A stretch of 64,000 nucleotides of DNA from Colocasia esculenta. Taxonomy: Eukaryota; Streptophyta; Magnoliopsida; Alismatales; Araceae. The translations under genes and the position numbers were made by a program. Every line of letters begins with the position of its first letter. Position 1 is the stretch's first letter. Below the pieces are notes generated by a model. It ran no database searches. It saw only the letters and a program-made list of their open reading frames with translations, and was not told the DNA's origin. Shown here in pieces: positions 35,112 to 45,810 of this stretch. The stretch spans positions 182,194,348 to 182,258,347 of the forward strand of contig CM024753.1 in assembly GCA_014218235.1 (NCBI GenBank), given 5' to 3'.

Positions 35112-36078
35112 CTATACATTGTTTCTTTGAAACTGACCAAGTTCCTCATGCATAGCATCAATCCATGAATTTTCTTTTAGGGCCTCTTCAACATTTTTAG
35201 GTTCCACTTGAGAGACAAAGGCTAAATGATCTTGTTCATCTATTTGTCTTACCTGAGACCTAGTTTGAATTTTATCATTTATATTTCCTATTACGTTATC
35301 AAGTGGATGAGCTTTAGAATACCTCACATTTGTGATTGTTGAAGGACCGGGTTGATCTTGGACTTGAGGAAGGTTATCTTGTGGAGGTTGTTCTTGAGGA
35401 GGGTGTGCTTGAGGAGTTTCATCTTGAGGTTGTTCCTCTTATGGATCTTCTTCAGGTTCTTTATCTTGGTTTTTGAAAAATATTTCATCATCATCCACAT
35501 TGTACCTGCAAGAATATCCACTTTTAGTTCTTGGTGCTGATTGAAAATCTATTTTTGCCTTTTCTTGAGGTTGGTCTTCAAGTATTGTTCCATCATCTAC
35601 ATCTTGAGTCCTGTGAAAATCTGAATTGTTAGTTTTTGCATGATACTCATCAAAGACAACATATGGAGTTTCTTCCACAGTTTTATTCTTATTGTTAAAC
35701 ACCTTATATGCTCTAGAGTGTTCTGAGTATCCAAGAAAAATACATTGATCACTTTTGGCTTCAAACTTGTCTAAATCAACTTTATCATTGTTATATATAA
35801 ACACTTTTGAGCCAAAAACCCTGAAGTACCCAATACTGGGTTTCTTACCTTTTAGCAATTCATAGGGAGTTTTCTTCATCACCGGTCTTACCATGTCTCT
35901 GTTGAGAATGTAACATGAGGTGTTCACCGCTTCTGCCCAAAAGGTCCTTGCAAGTTGACTTTCGACCAGAAGGGTGTGAGCCATTTCCACCAATATTCTG
36001 TTCTTTCTCTCCACTACTCCATTTTGTTCCGGAGTCTGTGGAGAGGAGAACATGTAGTCTATTCCATGGTGCCTGCAA
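35112..36078 (-). pseudogene. Sirevirus integrase C-terminal half and linker
   Basis: 35439-36053 starts SSPQTPEQNGVVERKNR, the conserved motif holding the integrase catalytic glutamate. It then has the IFLGYSEHSRAYKVFN block and a proline- and glutamate-rich linker. A stop near 35439 and a frame change near 35330 separate the linker end (35112-35327, YVEPKNVEEALKE-like region before reverse transcriptase). The linker is variable in this family, so its ends are approximate. Confidence 0.8.
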
Positions 36079-36176
36079 AAATCAGAAAATGAGTTGTTAT
36101 CAAACTCTCCCCCATGATCAGTGTGGATTGAACATATCTTATTGACATTCCCATGCTCAATTTTATTAAAGAAATC

Positions 36177-36548
36177 TCAAAAGAGTTTCAGTGCTTCATT
36201 TTTGTGTGCCAAGAATTTTACCCAAGTAAACCTTGAGAAATCATCTACAATGACAAAACCAAAGCGTTTGCCATTGAGACTTAGAGTTCTAGTAGGTCTA
36301 AACAGGTCTATGTGCAGCAGTTCATATGGTTTAGAGGTGCTTACCGGTGCTTTTGATTTGAAGGATTTTCGGGTTTGTTTTCCCTGTGCACATGCATTAC
36401 AGAAACTTTCATTCTTGTTGAAAGAAATTTCAGGAAGTCCACTTACCAATTTTAGCTTCATAATCTTGTGCAAGACATTGTAGCTTGCATGGCCAAGCCT
36501 ACGATGCCACAAAGTAAGCTCATCCTGTTTATTTGCAACAAGACACAA
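36177..36548 (-). pseudogene. Sirevirus GAG-pre-integrase and integrase core start
   Basis: The zinc-binding LWHRRLGHASYNVLHK and FCNACAQGKQTRKSF motifs are followed by the integrase core with the first aspartate in LLHIDLF (usually HMDLFGP; here FRP replaces FGP) and VIVDDFSRFTWV. A stop near 36176 interrupts before the second aspartate. Confidence 0.85.
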
Positions 36549-36549
36549 A

Positions 36550-37535
36550 TTCTCGTTTTTGGATCATCTAAATCAACCAAATAAATGTTGTTCACCCTTT
36601 TTCAAGAAAATTTAATACTTCTTGTTTCCTTTTCAACAATTTGACATGAGTTTGATTCAAACACAACTTTATGGTCTTTATCACACAGTTGGCTTATACT
36701 AAGCAGATTGTGATTAAGACCATCAACCAACAGAACATTGTCTATTGAGTTAGAGGCATACTTACCAACCTTACCTGTGCCGATGATCTAGCCTTTATTG
36801 TTACCTCCAAAGACAACTTGACCTCCGTCTTTTTCATCCAGCAAACAAAATTTGTCTTTGTCGCCCGTCATGTGCCTCGAACAGCCACTATCCAAGTACC
36901 ATTTGTTTTGATTTTGGGCTACTAGGCATTCCTGCATGCGGATCAGACAAGAGGTTTTGGTACCCAAATTACTTTGGGTCCAAATGTATCATTCATGCCA
37001 AAAAGTAAATGCTTTGGAATCCAGATTTGCTTGCATTTCTGTTTGTTTGAGTTATTCCAGCATAGATTTTCTTTATGACCAATTTTCTTGCAAATATTGC
37101 ATGATGAGGTTTTTCTCAGAACATTTGTTTTCTTTTTACCCATAAATTGCCTGGATGACTGTCCCTTGGCAAAAGTCTTCCATGCTTGTCGATAGATTTC
37201 ATTCAGCCTGTCGACAGGTGGCTTGTTCTTCTGAACACTTGAAGACTTTTGTTTGGGTTGGTGTTGCTTACCCTTGATTTGATTTTTCTTGTTTTTTGGA
37301 GGGACTTGGTTGCTTGTGCTTGGGCTAGGATCAACAAAAGAAGTTATCAATGTCTCTCCCATTTTCTTTTGTTTTGCAGGTTGATACCCAATTCCATGTT
37401 TTGCAACAAAGATATTTGATCCCAAAATTGCATCAAGATTCTGCTTTCCCTTAACGAACCTTGTAAGATCTTTAGATTTTTCTTTTAGATCTTTTTCAGC
37501 CTGTTCCAACTGTTTCTTAGTTTCTTGATGTTCAT
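36550..37535 (-). pseudogene. Sirevirus gag end, second zinc knuckle and protease region
   Basis: 36943-37509 continues the gag-derived region (coiled, lysine-rich, then SCNICKKIGHKENLCW). After a stop near 36940, the protease active site WYLDSGCSRHMTGD is readable near 36860-36905. More stops follow down to about 36600. An imperfect CTGTCGACAG pair lies within this coding region at 37186-37217, encoding PVDRLNEIYRQ. Confidence 0.75.
37186..37217. promoter_or_regulatory. CTGTCGACAG pair within the gag coding region
   Basis: TTGTCGATAG at 37186 and CTGTCGACAG at 37208, 22 bp apart, the same spacing as in the non-coding arrays. The pair is in frame with the surrounding protein. Confidence 0.5.
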
Positions 37536-37536
37536 T

Positions 37537-38922
37537 TTAAAGACATTCAAGAGAGTTGGTTAGACTTTCCTTTTCCTTTTGAATTTCTTGCAATTTTATT
37601 TTCAAGCAATCCATTTCCTCACTGTGAACTTCCTCATCGATTATCATCATCTCAATTTCTTTATTTAAGGATGCAATTTGTTCATTATTGTTTGTGCTAT
37701 GAACAATTATAGAATTGATTTTCTTTTTCAATTCCTTGTTTTCAGTTTTAAATTCACAGAAATTTTCAAATAAGATAGTGTATGCTTCTTCCCATTCATC
37801 AACATAATAGCTTTCAAAGGAAGAGTTTACCTCATTGGAGTCGTCACTTCTTGCCATTAAGCATTGAATTTCTTCATCTCCATAGGTTGCTTGTGCGTCC
37901 TCATCTTCATCTTCATCGCTCCAAGTTGCCAACATTGCCTTGGCTTTCTTAAAGGTGAATTTCTCTTTCTTCAATTTCTTCTTGAGTTCTGGGCATTCTC
38001 CTCTCATATGCCCTTGTTTCTTGCACTCATAGCATACAATGTCAGATTTTTTGTTAGACTCAAATTTATTTGAAAAATCTTTCTTCTTGAAGGATTTAGA
38101 GTTACCTGAGCCTTTCCTTTTGAGTTTAAGGAATTTTTTGAACTGTCTAGTGAGCATTGCCATTTCATCATTCTCACTCTCACTAGAAGTTTGATCTTCA
38201 TCACTTTCCTGTTGAGCATCCTTTTTGGAACTTGAAGAATTTTTGTTGGAAGCTCTTAAAACAATTGATTTTTTTGGGTTTTCTACAATTTCTTTTCTCT
38301 TCACATTTATTTCACATGTCATCAGGGAGCCAATTAATTCATCCAATTTCATTTTTGAAAGATCTTTAGAATCCTCAATGACAGTGGCCTTAGTGTTCCA
38401 CGAGGATGGAAGAGACCGAAGTATCTTCCTAACTAAGTCACTTTCTGAGTATTCTTTCTTAAGACCTTTCAGACCATTGATTATTAACATGAATCTAGCA
38501 AACATATCTGATATGGTTTCATCATGTTTCATTTTAAACATTTCATATTTAGATGTTAACATGCTGGATTTGGTTTCCCTTACCTCAGACGTACCTTCAT
38601 ATATGAGTTCAAGCTTGTCCCACATCTCCTTCGCTGAGGTGCATGTGGAGACTCTTGAATACTCCTTGGGATGCACTGTGCACTGCATCATGTTCAAGGC
38701 GCTCCAGTTGAGAGTTCCCTTCGCAATCTGGTCCTTCGTCCAGGTATCTTCGTCCTCGGGAAGGGTGTAGGCTCATTTGCTAACAATCTTCCATAGCTTA
38801 AAATTTTGAGCTCTCAAAAACACCTGCATACGATTTTTCCAGTAAGGATAATCAGTGCCATCAAAGAAGGGTGGTCTGGTCACTGAATGTCCGTCGGCTA
38901 TATACCCCTTGTTAGATTCCAT
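37537..38922 (-). pseudogene. Sirevirus Gag
   Basis: The native start is probably the ATG complement at 38920-38922 (MESNKGYIADGHSVTRPPFF). A TGA near 38774 then splits the N-terminal domain. The longest clean piece, 37537-38697, has the UBN2-type gag core (YSRVSTCTSAKEMWDKL, LRSLPSSWNTKATVIED), a basic linker, one CCHC knuckle (CYECKKQGHMRGEC) and a coiled-coil tail. It ends at a TAA where the protein continues in frame, probably a decayed glutamine codon. Gag builds the virus-like particle. Confidence 0.85.
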
Positions 38923-38983
38923 GAGATCGAGAATCTCCTAATCGTGAGATCAACCAATTAAGACAGTAAATTGGAGAAACCTC

Positions 38984-38995
38984 GCTTTGATACCA
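38984..38995 (-). other. Primer binding site of the Sirevirus
   Basis: The minus strand reads TGGTATCAAAGC two bases after the 5' LTR, one base off the initiator tRNA-Met complement. Confidence 0.85.
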
Positions 38996-38997
38996 AT

Positions 38998-40280
38998 TGA
39001 AAGATGTGCGGAATTAACCAATATGGTAATCTAGAAGGGAGGTTGAATAGATTACTATCAATTAAATATACTATGACTTTCTTTTTGATGGAAACACAGA
39101 CTTTTGATATTTCAAATAGAGTTTAAATCAAACTAAGATGTGTGTTAATTGTAAGTAGATAGAGTAGCAATTTATCTAGCATGTGAAAGATCAACGTGCC
39201 TACTAAACATCTAGCGTGAAATGTTCAAACCATAGACACGATGATTTAAGGTGGTTCGGAGTACACAACTTGTGTATCCTACATCCACTGTCCACACACA
39301 CACGCAGAAACCACTACTTATTAGCGAGTCCACTCTACAACACACACACCCACGTTGTCTGATGTAAAACCACGATCAGAACAACACAAACCATGTAGAT
39401 CAAGCACAATAGACACTTGATCCACAAACACACACACAAGGTATGAGAAACAGAGATATAGAAGAGTTCTGAGTTGAAGAATCAAATCCTGATGTAGACC
39501 TCTTCAAGATGTCGTCTAGATGAACTTCAAAATTCGCCTTGACAAGTATAAGTTGATGGAGTAGCTTGAATCACAGACGAGCTGGCTTCACCTCCGTTTG
39601 GAAGATGGATCTTCCTTTCCCTGGACGGCAAGTTGAAGCAGAGCAGCAGAGAGAAACTTTTTCTCTTGGATTTCCTTATGGTATTGTATGGTGGCTGCTT
39701 CTGTACGAAAATAACTCCAAAGAGTTCCTTTTATATGGGTGTTCAAGTATGGAGAGTCGTGGTAAAAGGAAACACCCAAGTCGGAAACATATGGAGATCT
39801 CGTATTGAGATTTTCTCTTCGTCTGTCGACAGCAAGATATGCATCTGTCGACAGATGCAGACAGACTTGCAAAAGGCAGAAGACTAGGCTCCCCGGGAGA
39901 CAGTTTCCTATGTTGATCTGTCGACAGATGACTTGGTTCTGTCGACAGGTGAACCTTTCCAGGAACCCATCTATTCTGTCTATGATGGGCTGTTGACAGG
40001 CTTCTCTAGGGCTATCAACTGGCACTTGCTTTTAGTGCTATTCTTGATCTTTTTTATCTTGTTTTGGTACATTGTCTTGCACGCAATCTCTCCTATATTT
40101 AAGAACATTATTAGTGAGATAGTATGAGCATATAAATGATTAATGAAGACATGTTTTTACTTGATTAGAAAATCTTGAGTTTGTCAATTTTAGCATGATT
40201 CACATAATCACATCACATCAATTTGGTTGTTCATAAATTCTTCATCATCAAAAACAAACATATCAAATGTAAACCCAACA
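38998..40280 (-). repeat. 5' LTR of the Sirevirus
   Basis: 1283 bp, TG...CA bounded, PBS inside and TSD ACCTT outside. About 50 substitutions and one 2-bp indel separate it from 12599-13879 by eye, most of them transitions. Confidence 0.9.
39823..40021. promoter_or_regulatory. Palindrome array in the Sirevirus 5' LTR (3 pairs)
   Basis: Sites start at 39823, 39845, 39918, 39939, 39990 and 40012, with pair spacings of 22, 21 and 22. Four are exact CTGTCGACAG. The last pair is decayed (CTGTTGACAG, CTATCAACTG). The array is about 260-460 bp into the LTR in transcript direction. Confidence 0.6.
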
Positions 40281-40285
40281 ACCTT
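40281..40285. other. Target-site duplication ACCTT (right copy)
   Basis: Matches 12594-12598. Directly continues the reverse transcriptase of the second Tekay element. Confidence 0.9.
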
Positions 40286-40864
40286 GACAAGTTCGTGGTC
40301 GTCTTCATCGACGATATCCTCATATACTCCAAGACCAAAGAAGATCATGAAGAACACCTGAAGGTTGCACTGCAAGTCTTGCGAGACAACAAACTGTACG
40401 CGAAGCTAAGAAAGTGTGAATTCTGGCTCGAAGAAGTGTCCTTCTTGGGCCATGTCATCTCAAAGTACGGCATCTCCGTTGATCCCTCCAAAGTCGAAGC
40501 TGCACTCAATTGGGAGAGACTAACCAATGTTACTGAAATCAGAAGCTTCTTAGGACTGGCTGGCTACTATAGGCGGTTCATCAAGGACTTCTCTAAGATT
40601 GCCATGCCTCTTACGCGTCTGACATGAAAGGAGAATCCATACTCTTGGAGTAAAGAGTGTGAGAAGAGTTTCCAAACTCTAAAAGACGGTCTTACCTCAG
40701 CACCTGTTCTTGCTCTACCAATAGAGGGAGAAGGTTTCTCTGTCTACATCGATATCTCGGGAATTGGGCTAGGTTGTGTATTGATGCAAAAGGAGAAGGT
40801 CATCGCCTATTCTTCAAGACAACTAAAGACGCATGAAGTCAACTACCCGGTACATGATTTATAG
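40286..40864 (+). pseudogene. Second Tekay reverse transcriptase C-terminal half
   Basis: Begins at the catalytic FVVVFIDDILIYS and runs through LRKCEFWLEEVSFLGHVIS and FLGLAGYYRRFIKDFSKIA to LTRLT and a TGA near 40625. It then enters RNase H with YIDISGIGLGCVLMQK and KVIAYSSRQLKTHEVNYPVHD, ending at a TAG at 40861-40863. The two reverse transcriptase halves of this element lie 27.7 kb apart. Confidence 0.85.
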
Positions 40865-41449
40865 TTGGTTGTTGTGGTCTTCGCCTTGAAAATCTGGAGA
40901 CATTACCTATATGGAGAGCAATTCACTATCTACTCAGACCACAGGAGTTTGAAGTATTTATTCTCCCAGAAGGAACTCAACATGAGACAGAGAAGATGGC
41001 TAGAATATCTAAAGGATTTTGACTTCAACATCCAATACCATCCAGGCAAGGGAAATGTCGTGGCTGATGCTCTTAGTAGAAAGCCGATGGCATCTGTTTC
41101 AGGTCTAGTTCTTGGTGAGATGCAACTACTAGAACAATTCACAAGGTTAGACTTAAATATTGAATATAGAGATGATCGAGTCTTGGTTGCCAATATCAAG
41201 ATTGATCTTCTAGAAGAGATCAAAGCTCAACAAGACAGCGATCCATTCTTGGTTCGTGTCAAGGAAACCTTAACTGAAAGGCCGGATTTTGCTATGATTG
41301 AAGATGGAAGGTTGGTATTCCAAGGAAGGACATGTGTGCCAGACAACGAAGAACTGAAGAGGAAGTTAATGGATGAAGCTCACAAGACAAAGTATACAAT
41401 CCACCCTGGAGGTACCAAAATATATCAAGACATGAAAAGAACATTTTGA
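40865..41449 (+). pseudogene. Second Tekay RNase H and integrase zinc domain
   Basis: 195 codons: ALKIWRHYLYGEQFTIYSDH and YHPGKGNVVADALSRKP (RNase H), then the integrase N-terminal HHCC region start (HPGGTKIYQDMKRTF) ending in a TGA where tryptophan is expected. CQQVKAEH follows in the next short stretch (41450-41600). Confidence 0.85.
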
Positions 41450-42646
41450 TGGCCAAATATGAAGAGAGAGGTGGCCGAGCATGCCGCTCACTACCTTACT
41501 TGCCAACAGGTAAAGGCGGAACACCTGCGTCCTGCTGGTGTACTCAGACCTTTAAATATTCTGGAGTGGAAATAGAAAAGTATTGTCACGGACTTCATCA
41601 TGGGATTACCCAAGACTCGTGGTGGACTTGATGCCATATGGGTCATTGTCGGCCGATTAACCAAATCTGCTCACTTTCTCGCTATAAAGAGTAAGTGGTC
41701 GGTAGAGGTACTAGCTGCGTTATATGTCAAGGAAATAGTGAGACTGCATGGAGTCCCATCATCTATTGTCTCGGATCGAGATCCAAGATTTACATCCCAC
41801 TTCTGGAAGGGGCTGCAAAGTGCACTTGGTACTAAACTCAACTTTAGTACCACTTTCCACCCACAAATCGATGGGCAAACTGAAAGAACCAACCAAATAG
41901 TAGAAGACATGTTGCGAGCTTGCACTATAGACTTCCAAGGACATTGGAACGAGCCCTTATCCCTTATTGAGTTCGCCTATAACAACAGTTACCAGGCGAG
42001 TATTAAGATGGCACCGTTCGAAGCACTCTACGGAAGAAATTGTAGATCTCTTGCATGCTGGAATGAGGTGGGAGAACAGCAATGGCTAGGCCCAGCCATG
42101 GTGCAAAATACAACCTGGGACATTCAGGTGATTAGAGACCGGCTCAAGATTGCTCAGTCCAGACAAAAGAGCTATGCCGACAGAAGAAGGCGAGATTTAG
42201 AATTTCAAGTCGGTGATCATGTACTTTTAAAGGTGTCACCTACTCGTGGCATCCAAAGATTTGGTGTAAAAGGAAAGCTCAGTCCTAAATTCATCAGTCC
42301 TTTTGAAGTGCTCGCAAGGATTGGTGAGGTTGCATACCGACTGGCATTGCCGCCAAACCTAGCATGCGTACATAATGTGTTTCATGTTTCCATGCTTAGG
42401 AAATATGTCTATGATCCTACGCATATCATTCGCCACGAGAAGTTGGTGTTAAACAAGGACATGACCTACGAAGAGAAGCCAGTCAAGATACTAGAACGGA
42501 AGGTGTAACAGCTTAGGAACTATCCCATTCACATGGTTAAAGTCCTATGGAATAATCGCGGAGTGGAAGAAGCTACATGGGAACCGGAAGGAACTATTAG
42601 ACGGAACTACCCCGATCTTTTTGGTAAGACATTCTCTCCATTATGA
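41450..42646 (+). pseudogene. Second Tekay integrase and chromodomain
   Basis: The main clean piece, 41600-42508, starts at MGLPKTRGGLDAIW just after the first catalytic aspartate. It has the second in IVSDRDPRFTSHFW, FHPQIDGQTERTNQ and the glutamate in PFEALYGRN, then VFHVSMLRKYVYDP. A TAA at 42506-42508 splits the chromodomain (QLRNYPIHMVKVLW, EEATWEPEG, NYPDLF), which continues to a TGA at 42644-42646. Confidence 0.85.
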
Positions 42647-42674
42647 TCATATGAATTTGGGGATCAAATTCTTT

Positions 42675-42688
42675 TAAGAGGGAGAGGA
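42675..42688 (+). other. Polypurine tract of the second Tekay element
   Basis: TAAGAGGGAGAGGA directly before the 3' LTR start. Confidence 0.8.
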
Positions 42689-45579
42689 TGTAGCAACCTG
42701 TATTTTTTTCAAAAAATAAAAATTTAATAATAAAAAATAAAGTAATTAGAAAATCAAATCTAAGAGAATTAAATAAAACCCATTAAATGAAAAGAAGTAA
42801 TGGGCTTTGTTAAATTGACCCATTAGAAATTAGTGGGCCAAAATAGGGATTTTTAAAAGGGGAATAATGAGAAAATACCCTAAATTCGTAACTTAATTAT
42901 TACTTAAATAGAAAAGAGGTATTTAATACATTAAATAGGAAGTTTGGGTTGGAATTGGAATCCTAAACCTACCCTAATTGCTTGGCCACGAAATTATCTC
43001 TCTCCTAACCCAATTGGGAGGTTGCAAGCATGGAAGGGTGAAAGAAAATAGGGAATCCCGAAATTAAAAGGGGTTAGAGTCATATTAGGAAATAGAAAGA
43101 GAAGAGGCTTAAATACTCTCTTAATCACCCCAATGTCGGCCCTAATTTGTAGCAAAGGCTTGATGGGCATGGAGAGGAAGCCAAGGAGGAGGGGAAAACG
43201 TGGAGAGAAGGATCTCTCAAACTTCAACTCGAGTTCATCAAGTTCTAGCCCTATAAGAGTAAAACGACTAAGGTAGGCATTCTCACGAGCAAAACTAAAT
43301 TAAATTCGTCTGTAGATTGTTCCATGCATAAGGAACGAAACCCCTTTCGTTCAATAATTTTTCGTTCACCCAATCTTTTCTTCTTAATTTTTGAAGTACT
43401 GTAAACTCCATGACGCCGAACCCTCTTCTTAATTCTTGTTCTCCATGTATACTAAACCCCATGCTCTCAAATTTTAACTTGAGATACTGATGATAGTTAG
43501 GCTTCTTTTGCCCCTAAAAACCCTAATTATCATCCACCATGTTGCTCAAATTAAATCTTTCATCTCAACTGTACACCGTTCTATGTTCTTCGTAAATACA
43601 CTTGATTGAACCTTGTCAAAACCATGTTTTTTTTCAAATTCCTATTTACTATAAGTACTCTTGCCTGTCTAGAGTCGTTTAAAATTGGTTTTATGAATTT
43701 TCATCATCTGTACTATTTGTTCTTAATTTTTAAATCACCCTGTGTCAAAATAAGGAATGTTTGGACCGCAATCCAAGACCTATCCTTTTCCCACCCGGAC
43801 TCAGGCGCAGGACCTGAGAACGCGAAGGCCCGATAGGCCGCGTTCTCAGGCAGATCGCGATAGAGTACCCGTCGCGTTCTGAACGCAACAGGTGCTGGCG
43901 TCGCGATCTGACAACCTGTACTGCCCGACCCGTCGCGTTCTATGTAAACCCCTGTCGCGATCTGTTCGGACCCCGTCGCGACCCTTACTGGGGTATGTCG
44001 CGATCTCAGAATTTTGCATGAAAACCCATAAATTTTGATGCTATGACTTCCTATAGTTTTTGTACCCTTCCTTAACAGTCATGCACGCAGTAATATACAC
44101 TTGTTATAATTGAATATATATTATGTGATTTAAAAGATATGCACATGACTTCTTCTTATCTATGATTTCTCTTACACATGCACACACCTTGAACCATCTA
44201 TTATGGCTTAACTTGGCATGAAAATATCTCATAAAATATCTTGTAATTTATTCCAATTACATATTTTAAATTGCCCTATTTTAAATGGACTCATCTTCGT
44301 TTCTCACGATGTTTTGGGAATACTGTTACCGACGCTCCACTGTTCTAGAATTCCTCTAGAACGTTGGGCACTTGTTTTCTCTACACATTTTTCTCTTGAC
44401 TTGGACGAACTCTCCGTCGGATACCCCTTCTGCCAGACTAGTGAATCCTTGTTCAAGGCCTCCGTAAGTCTCCTCTGTCCATGGATTCTCACATGGTCGA
44501 TGAGCTGGTTGTACCCTAACACTTATGATACCTTTTAGGGATGAATGTGATCCAAACGACTATTATAAATTTGCTCTTATCTTAAATCATGCCGGACCTC
44601 TGAACCTGTGCACAACATGGCCAGTGGAAGGGTAGTGAATTCCTCCTGACTGCCAACACCAATCGCGCGTGTTGTGCAACTGTTACTATCGCCTGTTTAC
44701 GCGACGTGTTGCATGCAATGTCCCTTAGTTCTCATCTTTACTTTACTCGTTCGTCTATTCACGTTCACTCTACTATCTCATCTATTCATCTCGTGCTCTC
44801 ATCTATATCTTGGTACTCTCTATTGGCCATTGACTGATTGTCTAAAGATAAACAATATAACCAATACTTGACAATATATAAAGGGCCTGATCTGGTCCTA
44901 GGATGTGCGCCCGAAAGTGCTATTTGCCTATGGGAGTTAAATGATCAGAGTGTTTGGCATTACACTCGAGTGCTATGTATCTCGACTATCTAAATGACAA
45001 TCAAAAGTGCTATGTTCTCTCGTCGTTGTCTATTGGCGACAAAGTGCTATACTATGCTCGTTGTGCTATACTCGACATTGTGTTATATTTGGAAACTTGT
45101 GCTATTTCAATCACGTGCTATCATTCTATCTTTCACATTACTTGACTATCTCACTCTGTCATTAGTTGCTCTGCCATTTAATATATTAATCATTTAAAGC
45201 CTGCTTGACTATTGAGATTTAAGTCCTACTGGGCGTTATCGCTCACCCTGCGTTATTTGTCGTTTTGTTCTAAGGTGAGACAGAGGATGACACATACACT
45301 CAAGAGGACGGAAACGACCAGGAGTGAAGTCATGAGTACCTTAGTGTCTTAGTACTATGTTAGAGTGTCAGCTAGTCTTTTGCTTTATTTCCATGTAATT
45401 GGGCCCTATAGGATGGCTCTGATATTAATGGTTGTAACTAGACGTTTTGAAAGTTATTAATGAGAAGAATTTGCTTTAGTATTTATTTTATTGTTCAATA
45501 GTTTGATGTCTAGTACTCGCTCTGTACTCGTTTATTTGCAACTGTCTCACGTTCCGATATTCCGCGTCGGGGCATGACA
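42689..45579 (+). repeat. 3' LTR of the second Tekay element
   Basis: 2891 bp from TGTAGCAACCTG to GGCATGACA. The last 1.63 kb aligns with 8757-10389. It carries a TCGCGA-rich cluster at 43821-44002. Coding-like ORFs inside are short and unconvincing. Confidence 0.85.
43821..44002. promoter_or_regulatory. CGCG-palindrome cluster in the Tekay LTR
   Basis: CGCG cores within GTCGCGATCTG or GTCGCGTTCT contexts start at 43821, 43839, 43856, 43873, 43902, 43934, 43956, 43977 and 43999. The last four are 22, 21 and 22 bp apart. The last part is conserved in the 5' LTR at 8766-8812. Confidence 0.5.
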
Positions 45580-45584
45580 GTGAG

Positions 45585-45810
45585 TGTGTCTATGTGTGTG
45601 TGTGTGTGTGCGGCGGGGGCCGGTGCTCCAACTTTCTCTCTGTGTATGGGCGGGGATGAGGGTAGCCGGCTGTAGGAGGAGGGAGGGAGGTGGGGGGTAG
45701 TGGAGTGGGGGGCAGTGGGGTGTGGGTTTAAGGGGCAGTATCTGGGGGCAATGGGGTGGCAGTTTAGGGGGCAGTGTGGTGGGGGCAGTAGGGTGGGGTA
45801 TTGAGGCATA
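45585..45810. repeat. TG microsatellite and G-rich repeat
   Basis: (TG)n, then GC-rich sequence, then irregular GGGGCAGTGGGG-type repeats. On the minus strand it is C-rich like the leaders of the two CACTA elements, so it may be a remnant of another such element. No gene supported. Confidence 0.55.

Larger units (their letters stand above)
12599..40280 (-). mobile_element. Sirevirus-type Ty1-copia retrotransposon
   Basis: Minus-strand order: 5' LTR (38998-40280), initiator-Met PBS, gag with one CCHC knuckle, protease, integrase, reverse transcriptase, RNase H, a spacer rich in CTGTCGACAG palindromes, a third ORF, duplicated polypurine tracts, and 3' LTR (12599-13879). A third ORF after pol and repeated polypurine tracts are recognised hallmarks of Sireviruses. 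Without the CACTA insertion at 16100-32291 the element is about 11.5 kb. About 50 differences by eye between its two LTRs (about 4%) suggest insertion on the order of one to two million years ago at commonly used grass retroelement rates. Confidence 0.85.
8757..45579 (+). mobile_element. Second Tekay-type Ty3-gypsy retrotransposon, interrupted
   Basis: Order on the plus strand: truncated 5' LTR (8757-10389), PBS, gag, protease, first half of reverse transcriptase, a 27.7-kb Sirevirus insertion (12599-40280), second half of reverse transcriptase, RNase H, integrase, chromodomain, PPT, and 3' LTR (42689-45579). Without the insertion the element is about 9.1 kb. Its protein motifs match those of the first element (same family group), but its LTRs are unrelated to that element's LTRs at the start. 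Confidence 0.85.
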
